A stretch of DNA of 64,000 nt from Virgibacillus sp. MSJ-26 (GCF_018918075.1 NZ_JAHLPW010000005.1:1-64000); one strand, 5' to 3'. Counted from the stretch's first letter, positions 17,277 through 25,831 are shown. Made by a program: numbers and translations. The notes: generated from the letters alone by a model not told the origin.

Positions 17277-18914
17277 CTATTCATCAAGTCCTCTTTGGTC
17301 ATCTACCATATTAACATGTGTTCCTTCAATGGCTTTCTCTATGTCTTTTTGGATACCAAACCAGTTTTTATTCGTATGTGCTGCTAATAATACACCTTTA
17401 TCTGTCGGATGCACCCAAATTCTTCTATGGTACCAGTACATACCTTGGATAACGCCAATCATAAAAATAGCTGCACCCAATATAAAGAACGGTATGGTGT
17501 AATCACGTCTTACAGTTATACCACTGACATCGCGACTTTCAAAATTTTCGATGCCCAGTTTAAAATTATTTTCTCCCGTTGGGCTGATATTCTTACCTAT
17601 TCCGACAAAGCTAATTTCCGATTCATTGCTGTCTGGTGGCGTGATTTCAAACATAAACGCCGGATTTTTTGGATACTTGGTTTCAGATCTTGGCTCATCC
17701 CCATCCATATAGTAATCAGGGAAGTATTCTACAACTTCTACTTGGAACCCATTTTCTAGTTCATAAACTGATTCTGGTTCGGTAAGGTCTATTGTAAATT
17801 CATCAAGTGGTTTTTGATCCTGATCTTCAACATCATATATTTTAAAGGTCATGTTTTTAAATTCATTAAGTTGGTATCCTGCTTGGTACAATGTATATCC
17901 ATCAAATTTCAAAGGTTGATTTAAACGTAAACTGTCCTCTTTGTATTTTTCTAACTCAGGCTCTGCTCCAACTACATCTGAGTTTTTCACTTTATATATA
18001 ATAACATCAGATTGATAATTACTAGCGATCATGCCCTCTTTCTCTATTGCATCTTTAAAACGTTCATCATCAGCATCGTGCGTCTCTAAAGTAAACTTTT
18101 TATTTTCAATATAATATTCCCCATCAGTTCCTGGTATAACGAGCTCTTCTCCCTCGCGAATCCAAATATAATCATCTAAAAATAGTAATGGTGTCATACG
18201 GAGGATGGCTGCTAAGAGAATAATAATTAACCCTATATGGTTAACATAAGGTCCCCATCTTGAAAAACGGCCTTTTTCAGCCAAAAGATGGCCATCTTCT
18301 TCTCTCACCTTGTATCTTTGGTTCTCAAGTCTTTCTTTAACTAGCTTTAGTTCTTCAGGTGGTACATTTTCGCTTTTGCTATATAAACGTTGTCTTTTTA
18401 AAAATATCTCATTTCGCTTAGGCTTTTGTATTTTTAATGCTCTGCGTAAAGGTATAAATCGATCGAGACTACAGATTACTAAAGATACACCGATTAGGGC
18501 TATCAAAATCATATACCACCATGAACTATAAAGGTTATGAAATCCTAATTGGTAATATATTTTTCCTAGTAGTCCGTAACGCGCTTCATAAAACACAGCT
18601 GGGTCCCTTGAAACAGCTTCAGGGGGTATATACATTTCTTGTGGAAAAATAGTTCCAAATGCTGACGCAATTAATGCAATAACTATTAACCATACACCAA
18701 CTTTTACTGAAGAAAAGAAACTCCAGATCTTATCTACAATTGATTTATTATAAGTTTGTGAGCGCCTGGCGCTTCCGTCATAACGCATATTTAAAAGTTG
18801 TGTCTGATCATTTCCATCAATATGCTGGTTCTCTTCGATTGGCTTTCCGCAAGCTTCACAAAGAACCGTTCCTTCCGGATTAACGTGTCCGCATTCACAT
18901 TTTATTTTTTTCAT
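17277..18914 (-). CDS. resB: Cytochrome c biogenesis protein ResB (Ccs1-like)
   Basis: Large System II partner of ResC. The 545 residues start with a zinc-ribbon-like cytoplasmic head CECGHVNPEGTVLCEACG, then three hydrophobic helices between about 70 and 255, a large extracytoplasmic domain (260-465) and a last helix (about 470-490) followed by a conserved C-terminal tail. The architecture and length agree with B. subtilis ResB (542). It lies between resA and resC in one operon. Confidence 0.95.
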   Translation of the reverse strand: MKKIKCECGHVNPEGTVLCEACGKPIEENQHIDGNDQTQLLNMRYDGSARRSQTYNKSIVDKIWSFFSSVKVGVWLIVIALIASAFGTIFPQEMYIPPEAVSRDPAVFYEARYGLLGKIYYQLGFHNLYSSWWYMILIALIGVSLVICSLDRFIPLRRALKIQKPKRNEIFLKRQRLYSKSENVPPEELKLVKERLENQRYKVREEDGHLLAEKGRFSRWGPYVNHIGLIIILLAAILRMTPLLFLDDYIWIREGEELVIPGTDGEYYIENKKFTLETHDADDERFKDAIEKEGMIASNYQSDVIIYKVKNSDVVGAEPELEKYKEDSLRLNQPLKFDGYTLYQAGYQLNEFKNMTFKIYDVEDQDQKPLDEFTIDLTEPESVYELENGFQVEVVEYFPDYYMDGDEPRSETKYPKNPAFMFEITPPDSNESEISFVGIGKNISPTGENNFKLGIENFESRDVSGITVRRDYTIPFFILGAAIFMIGVIQGMYWYHRRIWVHPTDKGVLLAAHTNKNWFGIQKDIEKAIEGTHVNMVDDQRGLDE

Positions 18915-18947
18915 ACAAAATCCCTCTCAATTAAAATTACTGCTTCT

Positions 18948-19517
18948 TTATGGTTGGATTTCTTGTAAATGCCCCTCCAATTTATCTAGGGTTAAAGCGC
19001 CTTCAACCTTATCGACTATCTTACCGTCTGGTCCAATAAAGAAAGTACTTGGAATAGGTCCGATTTTATATAAATCCATGACCTGCCCCTTAGAGTCATG
19101 TGGTATTGGGAAAGTAAGATTATATTTATTGATAAATTTATGTATAACTAATGGAGCGGCATCTAAACTTACTGCAATGATTTCCACGTCTTTATCTTTG
19201 TATTTTGGATAAAGTTCTTCCATATAAGGCATTTCCGCTTCACATGGCTTACAATATGTCGCCCAAAAGTTAAGCATAACGCCTTTTCCTTTAAAATCAC
19301 TCAATTTAACTGTTTCTATATCATTTTCGTCATTGATTTGCGTTAGTTGGAAATCAGGTGCCTCATCACCAACACCATAGATAGATTTGTCTTTTTGAAA
19401 ATTACTGATTAACGCATAAACGATGGCAGCTAAAAGAATTAATAGAATTGTCGTTCTAAATATAAATCGTTTACGCTTTTTATCTTTTTTTCTATTTCTA
19501 GCTTGTTCTAGGCTCAT
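18948..19517 (-). CDS. resA: Thiol-disulfide oxidoreductase ResA
   Basis: Membrane-anchored, outward-facing thioredoxin-fold protein that reduces the haem-binding cysteines of apocytochrome c. The 189 residues contain a basic head, one anchor helix (about 23-40) and a thioredoxin fold with the active site CKPC in FWATYCKPCEAEMP; the glutamate after it is the conserved ResA selectivity residue. The ATG at 19517 is chosen because GAGGAG is eight bases upstream; two upstream in-frame ATGs are too close to that site or before it. First gene of resABC. Confidence 0.94.
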   Translation of the reverse strand: MSLEQARNRKKDKKRKRFIFRTTILLILLAAIVYALISNFQKDKSIYGVGDEAPDFQLTQINDENDIETVKLSDFKGKGVMLNFWATYCKPCEAEMPYMEELYPKYKDKDVEIIAVSLDAAPLVIHKFINKYNLTFPIPHDSKGQVMDLYKIGPIPSTFFIGPDGKIVDKVEGALTLDKLEGHLQEIQP

Positions 19518-19568
19518 TATCATCACTCCTCGAACCATTATACCACTTTGTCACAGTGTAAATTATGA

Positions 19569-20312
19569 CTAATCTTCAACATTTTTCAATGCTAAGTTTC
19601 TCATTTGCTTTACTTCCTTAGGATTAAGAGGACGGTATTGACCAATACTAAGGTCTTTAAGCGTTAATAGGCCATATTTAATCCGTTTCAACTTAGTCAC
19701 AGGATAGCCAATCTGATTCATCATTCTTCTAATATGCCTATTTTTTCCTTCATTTAAAGTTAATTCTAATTCCATTACCCCTCTTTTGCTATCCGTTGTA
19801 ATAATTTGATAATGTTTAGCCTTTAAGATTTCATTATTATCTTTAACTCCCGCTAAGAGTTTACCTAACTCTCTTTTTGTGGGTATACCCTTTATTCTAG
19901 CGAGATACACCTTTTCAACTTCATGTCTTGGATGCATTAAAAGATTGGCAAATTCTCCATCATTTGTTAACAGTAAGACACCAGAAGTATTATAATCTAA
20001 CCGGCCGATAGGGAAAATCCTCTCCGGAATATCTGCTAATATGTCAGTGACAACTTTTCTATGTTTATCATCTTTCACACTAGAAATAACACCTCGTGGT
20101 TTATATAATAAATAATATCTAAGTTGTTCTTTTTCTATTTCTACCCCATTAACTTCAACTTTGTCTGTTTTAGATACCTTTGTACCAAGTTCCGTGACTA
20201 CTTTATTATTTACTTTTACTTTTCCATCAACAATTAACTGCTCCGCTTTTCTTCTGGACGTAATCCCACTTTGGGAAATTACTTTTTGAAGCCGTTCTAA
20301 TGAATTTGACAT
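19569..20312 (-). CDS. rluB: 23S rRNA pseudouridine synthase RluB
   Basis: Makes a pseudouridine in helix 90 of 23S rRNA. The 247-residue protein has an N-terminal S4 RNA-binding domain (1-60, ITSRRKAEQLIVDGKVKVN) and a RsuA-type catalytic domain with GRLDYNTSGVLLLTNDG, whose aspartate is catalytic, and the C-terminal motif EGKNRHIRRM. It lies between spmAB and resA as in B. subtilis (ypuL), about 50 bases before resA, and may be cotranscribed with it. Confidence 0.95.
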   Translation of the reverse strand: MSNSLERLQKVISQSGITSRRKAEQLIVDGKVKVNNKVVTELGTKVSKTDKVEVNGVEIEKEQLRYYLLYKPRGVISSVKDDKHRKVVTDILADIPERIFPIGRLDYNTSGVLLLTNDGEFANLLMHPRHEVEKVYLARIKGIPTKRELGKLLAGVKDNNEILKAKHYQIITTDSKRGVMELELTLNEGKNRHIRRMMNQIGYPVTKLKRIKYGLLTLKDLSIGQYRPLNPKEVKQMRNLALKNVED

Positions 20313-20403
20313 CTAACCACCATCATTTCCCTTATTCTTATTAACCATACAAATTTGATTTCTGTAGACATATAATATCCTAATGACAAATGTCATTTTA
20401 ACA

Positions 20404-20434
20404 CAAAAAAAGCGCTAATATAATATTAACGCTA
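20404..20434 (-). terminator. Terminator of dacB-spmA-spmB
   Basis: Minus-strand stem AGCGTTAATA / TATTAGCGCT with a short loop and a seven-T run, ten bases after the spmB stop. Confidence 0.75.
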
Positions 20435-20444
20435 CGAAAAATAT

Positions 20445-20972
20445 TTAAAATACGATCGAGACGATGACAATTGATGCAATAATTCCGATGACATCTGCTA
20501 GCAGTCCAACTTTTAATGCATTTCCCATTCTTCTAATTCCGACAGCCCCGAAATATACTGTCAACACATAAAGTGTCGTATCTGTACTTCCTTGCATAGT
20601 CGAAGCTAGCCTTCCAATAAAAGAGTCTGGCCCATAAGAATCAATTAATTCTGTTGTCATTCCTAGTGCGGCCGTACCGGATATAGGTCGAACAGCAGCT
20701 AAAGGAAGAATTTCAGGTGGAATTCCAACAAAAGTAAGGACCGGAGAAATAAGAGTTATAAATGCATCCAAAGCTCCGGAACTTCTTAAAATTGAAATGG
20801 ATACAATCATCCCAACTAAAAAAGGAAGAAGAGAAAATGCCATTTTGACACCTTCTTTCCCTCCTTCTACAAAAAGTTCATACGCGGGGATTCTTTTCCA
20901 GCTCGCAACTAGAAGGACAACCAACAAAAAACAAGGAATAACCCATATACTAATTTGAGTGATTAATCCCAT
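20445..20972 (-). CDS. spmB: Spore maturation protein SpmB
   Basis: Membrane protein with a nucleoside-recognition (gate) domain; together with SpmA it is needed for full spore core dehydration and heat resistance. The 175 residues form four to five helices and include RPISGTAALGMTTELI and GSTDTTLYVLTVYFGAVG, family hallmarks. AGGAGG-like GGAGGAAA lies inside the end of spmA, so the two are coupled. Confidence 0.94.
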   Translation of the reverse strand: MGLITQISIWVIPCFLLVVLLVASWKRIPAYELFVEGGKEGVKMAFSLLPFLVGMIVSISILRSSGALDAFITLISPVLTFVGIPPEILPLAAVRPISGTAALGMTTELIDSYGPDSFIGRLASTMQGSTDTTLYVLTVYFGAVGIRRMGNALKVGLLADVIGIIASIVIVSIVF

Positions 20973-20973
20973 A

Positions 20974-21558
20974 CTATTTCCTCCACACGCTTCTATAATA
21001 AAAATAACGGTCTATTAAGAGGGCACTGACTGTTGATGTAACTGTAGCAATAATAGTGGTACCTACAATTTCCGTTGGTGAAGCGGAACTATATTGCATT
21101 CGAATAGCAATAACAGTCGTTGGTATTAAGGTTAATCCAGATGTATTTAAAGCTAGGAATGTTACCATGGATCTTGAAGCGGTATCAGATCCACTAAGCT
21201 GCTTCATTTGTTCCATTGCCTTTATTCCCATTGGCGTGGCAGCATTGCCTAAACCGAACATATTTGCAGTAATATTTGAAAGAATATATCCAATTGCCGG
21301 ATGGTCTTCGGGTATTTCCGGGAAAATTTTTTTGATGATTGGTTTAAATAGTTTTGCAATCGCGTCTAAAATACCCGCTTTTTCCGCTACTCTCATAATA
21401 CCAAGCCAAAAAACTAGTACACTAATTAGTCCAATAGATAATGTCACAGCTTCACTTGCGCTTTCAAATATCGCCTCATTCACTTCGTCCATTGTTCCGT
21501 TTATCATTGCATAAACAATACCTACAGCAGCCATGCCAGCCCAAATATAATTAATCAT
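20974..21558 (-). CDS. spmA: Spore maturation protein SpmA
   Basis: Partner of SpmB, also a nucleoside-recognition-domain membrane protein (194 residues, four to five helices, with FGLGNAATPMGIKAMEQMKQ). The start overlaps the end of dacB by eight bases. Known to be expressed in the mother cell from the dacB promoter in B. subtilis. Transport substrate, if any, is not established. Confidence 0.94.
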   Translation of the reverse strand: MINYIWAGMAAVGIVYAMINGTMDEVNEAIFESASEAVTLSIGLISVLVFWLGIMRVAEKAGILDAIAKLFKPIIKKIFPEIPEDHPAIGYILSNITANMFGLGNAATPMGIKAMEQMKQLSGSDTASRSMVTFLALNTSGLTLIPTTVIAIRMQYSSASPTEIVGTTIIATVTSTVSALLIDRYFYYRSVWRK

Positions 21559-22465
21559 TGAGGTTAAATCCTATTAACTTTTTATAAATAATAACAGAAT
21601 CTGTTAATATATTTCTATCCACTGTTTCTGTTTTTTTATCTTCTATCATCGATAGATTACTGGATTCTACATTATGGTTTTCAAATCCCCACTCGTATAG
21701 GACAGTATGATCATTCCAATCATCAGGAGCATTTAAAGTTACTGCGATAAGTTCGATATTGTCTTTTTTAGCAGTAGTAATAAGTGTTCTACCAGATTTC
21801 TTAGTGAAACCTGTTTTTCCCCCTGTACTATATTCATAATACTTAGTTAAAAACTTATTTTTATTTTGCCAATAATAAGTTCTGTTTTCGGCCTGGTAGG
21901 AAGTTGTCCCTGAAATTTTCCTGAACTCTTCGTTAGCCATCGCATACTGCATAAGAATAGCCATATCATACGCCGTTGAATAATGATCTTCATCTGTGAG
22001 ACCGTGTGGGTTTGCAAATTGGGTATTAGTCATTCCAAGCCACTTTGCTTTTTCATTCATCAAATGAACAAAACCTTCAACACTTCCGCCAATATGTTCA
22101 CTAATGGCCACTGCTGCATCATTTCCTGAGCGGAGCATTAAGCCATATAGCAAATCTTCTATCGTCATTTTCTCACCTTGTTCCAAGTAGATAGATGAGC
22201 CTTCTGTATATATCGCTCGTCTACTTGTTTTAGCCTCTTCATTCATTTGACCCAACTCAATAGCGATAATAGCAGTCATTATTTTGGTGATACTTGCAAT
22301 TTGCTGTTTGTTATGTGCGTTTTTCTCATATAAAACGTCACCTGTTGATTGATCTAATAAAATAGAAGCTTCAGCAGAAACATCCACTTTAGGTTGTGCG
22401 TAGCTGGTTACTGTCATAACAAGCAATAGGATGCTTGAACATATTATTAAATAGACTGGGCGCAT
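21551..22465 (-). CDS. dacB: D-alanyl-D-alanine carboxypeptidase DacB (PBP5*-like), short form
   Basis: Sporulation-specific DD-carboxypeptidase that trims cortex peptidoglycan. The 304-residue precursor has a signal peptide (1-23, ending SYA) and all three active-site motifs: SITK (SxxK) near 58-61, SGND (SxN) and KTGF. B. subtilis DacB has 382 residues. The missing part here is the C-terminal beta domain and anchor region; the frame ends 80 residues after KTG and runs into spmA with an 8-base overlap. The short form may be normal for this lineage. A SigE-like promoter precedes it. Confidence 0.88.
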   Translation of the reverse strand: MRPVYLIICSSILLLVMTVTSYAQPKVDVSAEASILLDQSTGDVLYEKNAHNKQQIASITKIMTAIIAIELGQMNEEAKTSRRAIYTEGSSIYLEQGEKMTIEDLLYGLMLRSGNDAAVAISEHIGGSVEGFVHLMNEKAKWLGMTNTQFANPHGLTDEDHYSTAYDMAILMQYAMANEEFRKISGTTSYQAENRTYYWQNKNKFLTKYYEYSTGGKTGFTKKSGRTLITTAKKDNIELIAVTLNAPDDWNDHTVLYEWGFENHNVESSNLSMIEDKKTETVDRNILTDSVIIYKKLIGFNLND

Positions 22466-22496
22466 AATAAGGTTCCTCCTAAAATTAAGTCACTAT

Positions 22497-22524
22497 ATTT
22501 TATGCGCGGACAAGATCTATATGA
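22497..22524 (-). promoter_or_regulatory. SigE-like promoter of dacB-spmA-spmB
   Basis: On the minus strand TCATATA (consensus KMATATT), a 13-base spacer, then CATAAAAT (consensus CATACAMT), about 32 bases before the dacB start. The spacer is one base short of typical. SigE control matches the known B. subtilis operon. Confidence 0.5.
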
Positions 22525-22616
22525 TTAAAAAAGATAAATTTAACAACGTTGCTCAATAGTCGGATGAAAAAAAGTGATTACAAGTGCGTTTTATTTGACT
22601 AAATACATTAAAAATT

Positions 22617-23010
22617 TGAGGTTGGACATAAGTATTTTAGTTAAAGTAAAAACGAACGTATTAAAGTATATTTCTTGTAATATACACTTTTAAAATCAGC
22701 GTAGGAAAAATACGTGGACTCCTTGAAAAAATCGCGATGAATCGTTGTCAAAGTATTCCTTGTCCAGTAAGATGAAAAGCTTAGATGAGACCCCGCAGAG
22801 CGCCATGAATGATGGAAGGCTAAATTCGCGACGTCCTGTGGGGGGCGCCTTCATGACCAACATCCTGTTGGCCCGGGGCTCATCATCAAAGAAGAATGAA
22901 CTGCAATTCTTCTCCCCCCTGCGGAAAGCGAAGTATTTTTCCGAAGCGAATAACGCTCGCTTAAAATTGTTCGTCTTTTAATTACTAATACTTAGTTTTG
23001 TCCCATCCTC
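22617..23010. repeat. Dispersed palindromic repeat, copy A (with core)
   Basis: A 394-base element filling most of the dacB-scpB gap. Left end GAGGTTGGACATAAGTATTT, right end (reverse complement) GAGGATGGGACAAAACTAAG: imperfect terminal inverted repeats. Inner arms also pair: GGAAAAATACG near 22702 with CGAAGTATTTTTCC near 22929. The GC-rich core (22780-22890) includes CATGAATGATGGAAGGCTAA, GACGTCCTGTG and CCAACATCCTGTTGGCCCGG and is nearly identical to that of copy C at 43054. The open frame across it (22745-22981) has no ribosome site and is not taken as a gene. 22525-22616 before it shows nothing. Confidence 0.85.
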
Positions 23011-23021
23011 ATTACTTTACA

Positions 23022-23600
23022 TTATGTCTTCTCATTAAATTTTTCAAAAAATAAATCGGCTTCATGCTCAATTTCTTCATCATCCACATTTTCAGGTAAA
23101 GGTGGTAATTCATCAAGGGAGGTTAAGCCGAAATACGTTAAAAAGTCTTTGGTTGTCGCAAATAAAATAGGTCGTCCCACCGTTTCTCTTCGGCCAACAT
23201 CCTCAATTAATGACCTTGACATCAATGTTTGGATAGGACGGTCGCTCTTTACTCCTCTTATGTCTTCTATTTCTGTTCTAGTGATGGGTTGATTATATGC
23301 AATAATTGCTAATGTTTCTAAAGCTGCTTGAGACATGCGGGATGACTGCGGGGTCTCTAATAACTTTTTGAAATAACTACTATGTTCGGGTTTAGTTGTT
23401 AGATGATATACCTCGTGAGATTGCATAATCATAATACCGCGATTTTCTTCCAAATAATCTTGTTTTAGTTCATCTAACAGTACCTCAATTTCCTCTGCAT
23501 TAATTCTCAGCACCTTGGTAAGCTGTTTAATAGTAATCCCTTCGTCTCCGCTCGCAAATAATAGACCTTCAAGTGGAGCCTTAAGTTGTCTCATTTCCAC
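23022..23600 (-). CDS. scpB: Segregation and condensation protein ScpB
   Basis: Dimeric winged-helix kleisin-associated subunit of the SMC-ScpAB condensin. The 192-residue protein has two winged-helix domains (1-75 and 85-165, with AALETLAIIAYNQPITRTEI as hallmark) and an acidic tail. The start is GTG at 23600, with GGAGGA ten bases upstream; an ATG two codons later is too far. Follows scpA by 58 bases. Confidence 0.95.
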   Translation of the reverse strand: MEMRQLKAPLEGLLFASGDEGITIKQLTKVLRINAEEIEVLLDELKQDYLEENRGIMIMQSHEVYHLTTKPEHSSYFKKLLETPQSSRMSQAALETLAIIAYNQPITRTEIEDIRGVKSDRPIQTLMSRSLIEDVGRRETVGRPILFATTKDFLTYFGLTSLDELPPLPENVDDEEIEHEADLFFEKFNEKT

Positions 23601-23658
23601 TGTGAACCATCCTCCAGTAAAACACGTTCAATTTTGAAAAACTATAGTTTTAATTCAC

Positions 23659-24405
23659 TCATTTTTTCTCATCAAAAGCTGAATGTATTAACAAAGAATC
23701 GAAGTTTGATTTTTGTTTACATAATACCTGATTGTGTTTCATTAGTTCTAAAACAGCCATAAAAGTCACAACGACATGTGATTTTGTTTTATATGTAAAT
23801 AAATCTTCAAATGGTACTCCTTGGGAAGAGGATTTTACCTTTACTAAAATTTCCTCCATTCTATCTTCTATTGGTATTTCCACTCGTTGAACTCTTGTTT
23901 CTAATGGGGCATTCCATTTTTTTCGTTGAAATACCTTTCCAAGCGCACCAATCATATCATAAATCGAGATATCTCCTTGCACAATTGGAGGTTTTTTTAA
24001 ATATTCTTCAAACATGATCGGGGTTCTTGTGAAGATTTGGTTTGCATCTCTTTCTTTTTCCTTCAAACCACTGGCAGCATCTTTATATTTTTTATATTCA
24101 ATCAACCGCCCTTTAAGTTCTTCCCTTGGATCTTCCATATAATCATCAAGATCCTCGTCTGATAAGTCAGGTTTTGGAAGTAACATTTCGCTTTTAATTG
24201 CTACTAAAGTTGACGCCATGACAAGATATTCGCTCGCAATATTTAACTCTAGATGTTGCATCGTGTGGATATAATGCATATATTGTTCAGTTATTTGCGA
24301 AACAGGTATGTCATGTATGTCAATTTCGTATTGGTTAATTAAATGTAATAATAAGTCAAGAGGTCCTTCGAATGCATCCAACTTAACTTTATAGCCCTCG
24401 GTCAT
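23659..24405 (-). CDS. scpA: Segregation and condensation protein ScpA
   Basis: Kleisin that bridges SMC heads and binds ScpB. 248 residues; the N-terminal motif KLDAFEGPLDLLLHLI (about 8-23) and the C-terminal winged helix (180-235) are typical. An upstream extension of the open frame to 24483 has no ribosome site; AAGGGGAA six bases before the ATG at 24405 decides the start. Length equals that of B. subtilis ScpA (251). Confidence 0.95.
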   Translation of the reverse strand: MTEGYKVKLDAFEGPLDLLLHLINQYEIDIHDIPVSQITEQYMHYIHTMQHLELNIASEYLVMASTLVAIKSEMLLPKPDLSDEDLDDYMEDPREELKGRLIEYKKYKDAASGLKEKERDANQIFTRTPIMFEEYLKKPPIVQGDISIYDMIGALGKVFQRKKWNAPLETRVQRVEIPIEDRMEEILVKVKSSSQGVPFEDLFTYKTKSHVVVTFMAVLELMKHNQVLCKQKSNFDSLLIHSAFDEKK

Positions 24406-24482
24406 ATAGCTTCCCCTTCGTAATTCATTATAAAATCTTTGGATTAAGTAATAAGTTATTATATTTTTATTATAGGAGCCCA

Positions 24483-24511
24483 TACACGTTATTCAAGTCT
24501 TACATACTTTA
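24483..24511 (+). promoter_or_regulatory. SigK-like promoter of the YjcZ-like gene
   Basis: TACA (AC core of the SigK -35), a 16-base spacer, then CATACTTTA, an exact match to the SigK -10 form CATAnnnTA. It lies about 60 bases before the start codon. SigK expression is known for several YjcZ-type genes, but the -35 is too short to be decisive. Confidence 0.4.
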
Positions 24512-24573
24512 TTAACGTAAGATAAATGTTACCATAAAACATTTATTCATTGAAGAATAAAGGAGGAGTTATA

Positions 24574-24663
24574 ATGGGTGCTAATTTTGGAGCTGGTGGA
24601 GGATTTGCGTTAATTGTTGTATTGTTCATCCTTCTTATAATTGTTGGAGCTGCTTGGTGCTAA
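24574..24663 (+). CDS. YjcZ-family sporulation peptide, 29 residues
   Basis: A 29-codon gene with a perfect AAAGGAGGAG ribosome site. The product is a glycine-rich head (MGANFGAGGG) followed by one hydrophobic helix FALIVVLFILLIIVGAAWC, the standard layout of the YjcZ / SscA family, small hydrophobic spore peptides. Their function is mostly unknown; SscA helps spore-coat assembly in B. subtilis. It lies convergent with ribT and shares a terminator with it. Confidence 0.85.
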   Translation: MGANFGAGGGFALIVVLFILLIIVGAAWC

Positions 24664-24718
24664 GATAAAACACTATCATTAAAAATTTTATACAAAATTC
24701 TTACTTTTAGTTTAATAA

Positions 24719-24755
24719 AAATCCAGCCCCATTGTTCAGGGCTGGATTTCTTTAT
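24719..24755. terminator. Shared bidirectional terminator
   Basis: Stem AATCCAGCCC / GGGCTGGATT with a nine-base loop and T-rich tails on both strands. It ends the YjcZ-like gene (plus) and ribT (minus). Confidence 0.85.
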
Positions 24756-25105
24756 TATTCTTCATCACATTTATTATAGAACGCTAATGTTCGTTCATCG
24801 GGACACACTGCATACTTATCTTTATACATATTTTTTACCTCATTCACCATCTTTTTACCAATCCCCATATTACGATGTGATGGTGTCACACTAATGTGCT
24901 GGATAACCGCATTAATATTATCTTCTATTTTTATCCCAATGGCACCAAGAATATCATCTTCTTTCCATAAATAAAGATGCCAATCAGAGTTTTCTTCATA
25001 TTTTTTAATTGTTTCTTGCAACTTTTTTACTTCTTTTCCTTCTGGCATGAATGAAAGTAATCCCATTGCAATTTTTTCAAAATTTTTCTTATAACGAATT
25101 AACAT
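24755..25105 (-). CDS. ribT: GNAT-family acetyltransferase RibT
   Basis: 116-residue GNAT-fold protein starting MLIRYKKNFEKIAMGLLSFM and carrying HISVTPSHRNMGIGKKM, the acetyl-CoA-binding segment (consensus R/QxxGxG/A). It matches B. subtilis RibT (124 residues), the last gene of the rib operon, whose substrate is unknown. Here the ribD, ribE, ribAB and ribH genes are not next to it, so RibT is separated from riboflavin biosynthesis. GAGGGG precedes the ATG. Confidence 0.9.
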   Translation of the reverse strand: MLIRYKKNFEKIAMGLLSFMPEGKEVKKLQETIKKYEENSDWHLYLWKEDDILGAIGIKIEDNINAVIQHISVTPSHRNMGIGKKMVNEVKNMYKDKYAVCPDERTLAFYNKCDEE

Positions 25106-25197
25106 AATTACCCCTCATTAAAAGCATGATATCTTGGATTATTTATATAGTTCTTGTTTGATTGAATGTATATCATTACACCTTTAACTATACTTTA

Positions 25198-25293
25198 TTA
25201 TAAAATAAATATAAAGGCATAAATAATGCCCCAAATAGCAGAACCCAACAACAAGATGATCGATAAAACAATCTGCTTTTTTCGTAGATTCAA
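25198..25293 (-). CDS. Putative 31-residue membrane peptide (TTG start)
   Basis: A 32-codon frame begins at TTG 25293, eight bases after AAAGGATG. The product starts MNLRKKQIVLSIILLLGSA and is one hydrophobic helix with a basic N-terminus. It lies between the M50 protease gene and ribT, in the same direction. No family is recognised. The ribosome site and the positive-inside single-helix layout support it, but the short length and TTG start keep the confidence low. Confidence 0.45.
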   Translation of the reverse strand: MNLRKKQIVLSIILLLGSAIWGIIYAFIFIL

Positions 25294-25348
25294 GTTAATA
25301 TCATCCTTTAATTCAATTATTAACAATTTTTAATATCTACATACATTA

Positions 25349-25822
25349 TTATGACTTAACACATTCTAAAATAGCTTTAAAGATAACATAACCATCCGAG
25401 GGCTTTCCTCTTACCTTAAATGGAATTAAATTACCTACACCCAGCCAAAGATTAAACAAAATAAATAAGCCAATTAAATTAGATGGATAAGATTTAAAAA
25501 AACTATAGCACATTAAAGCAAATACAAGGTTTAAGAGCGGTCCGCCAGCCGTGATTAAAGAAATATCGAAAGGTTTATATGCATGCTTGCGCCTGCTTTT
25601 GGCTTCGCCTCCTGTAAAATACAGGGTACGAATAATAATTTGAAGTGAATGACATGAAAAAGAAAATATCTTCTTTCCTTTTCCAATTGATAACTTATAA
25701 TGATCAGCTTTCACTATTCTTGCACCCAGTAGATGTCCCATTTCATGAATGATAATAGACATCGGAGCGATTAAGAATACAAGTGGTAAAATAAAATGGA
25801 TAACGATGTTAACCAAATACAT
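25349..25822 (-). CDS. Small M50 (site-2) protease homologue
   Basis: 157-residue membrane protein with the zinc motif HEMGH (about 26-30, in IIIHEMGHLLGA) and a second motif NLIPFKVRGKPSDG that matches the NxxPxxxxDG metal-ligand motif of site-2 proteases. Three to four hydrophobic segments. It is much smaller than SpoIVFB or RseP and has no PDZ or CBS domain. Both catalytic motifs are intact, so it may be active; substrate unknown. It lies nine bases after ppiB, and both may be cotranscribed. Confidence 0.75.
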   Translation of the reverse strand: MYLVNIVIHFILPLVFLIAPMSIIIHEMGHLLGARIVKADHYKLSIGKGKKIFSFSCHSLQIIIRTLYFTGGEAKSRRKHAYKPFDISLITAGGPLLNLVFALMCYSFFKSYPSNLIGLFILFNLWLGVGNLIPFKVRGKPSDGYVIFKAILECVKS

Positions 25823-25831
25823 TACCCTAAT

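Noticed and set aside
22745..22981. Open frame of 78 codons within repeat copy A
   Set aside because: No ribosome site, lies wholly in the repeat, and copy C carries its open frame on the other strand; the frame is a by-product of GC-rich core sequence.
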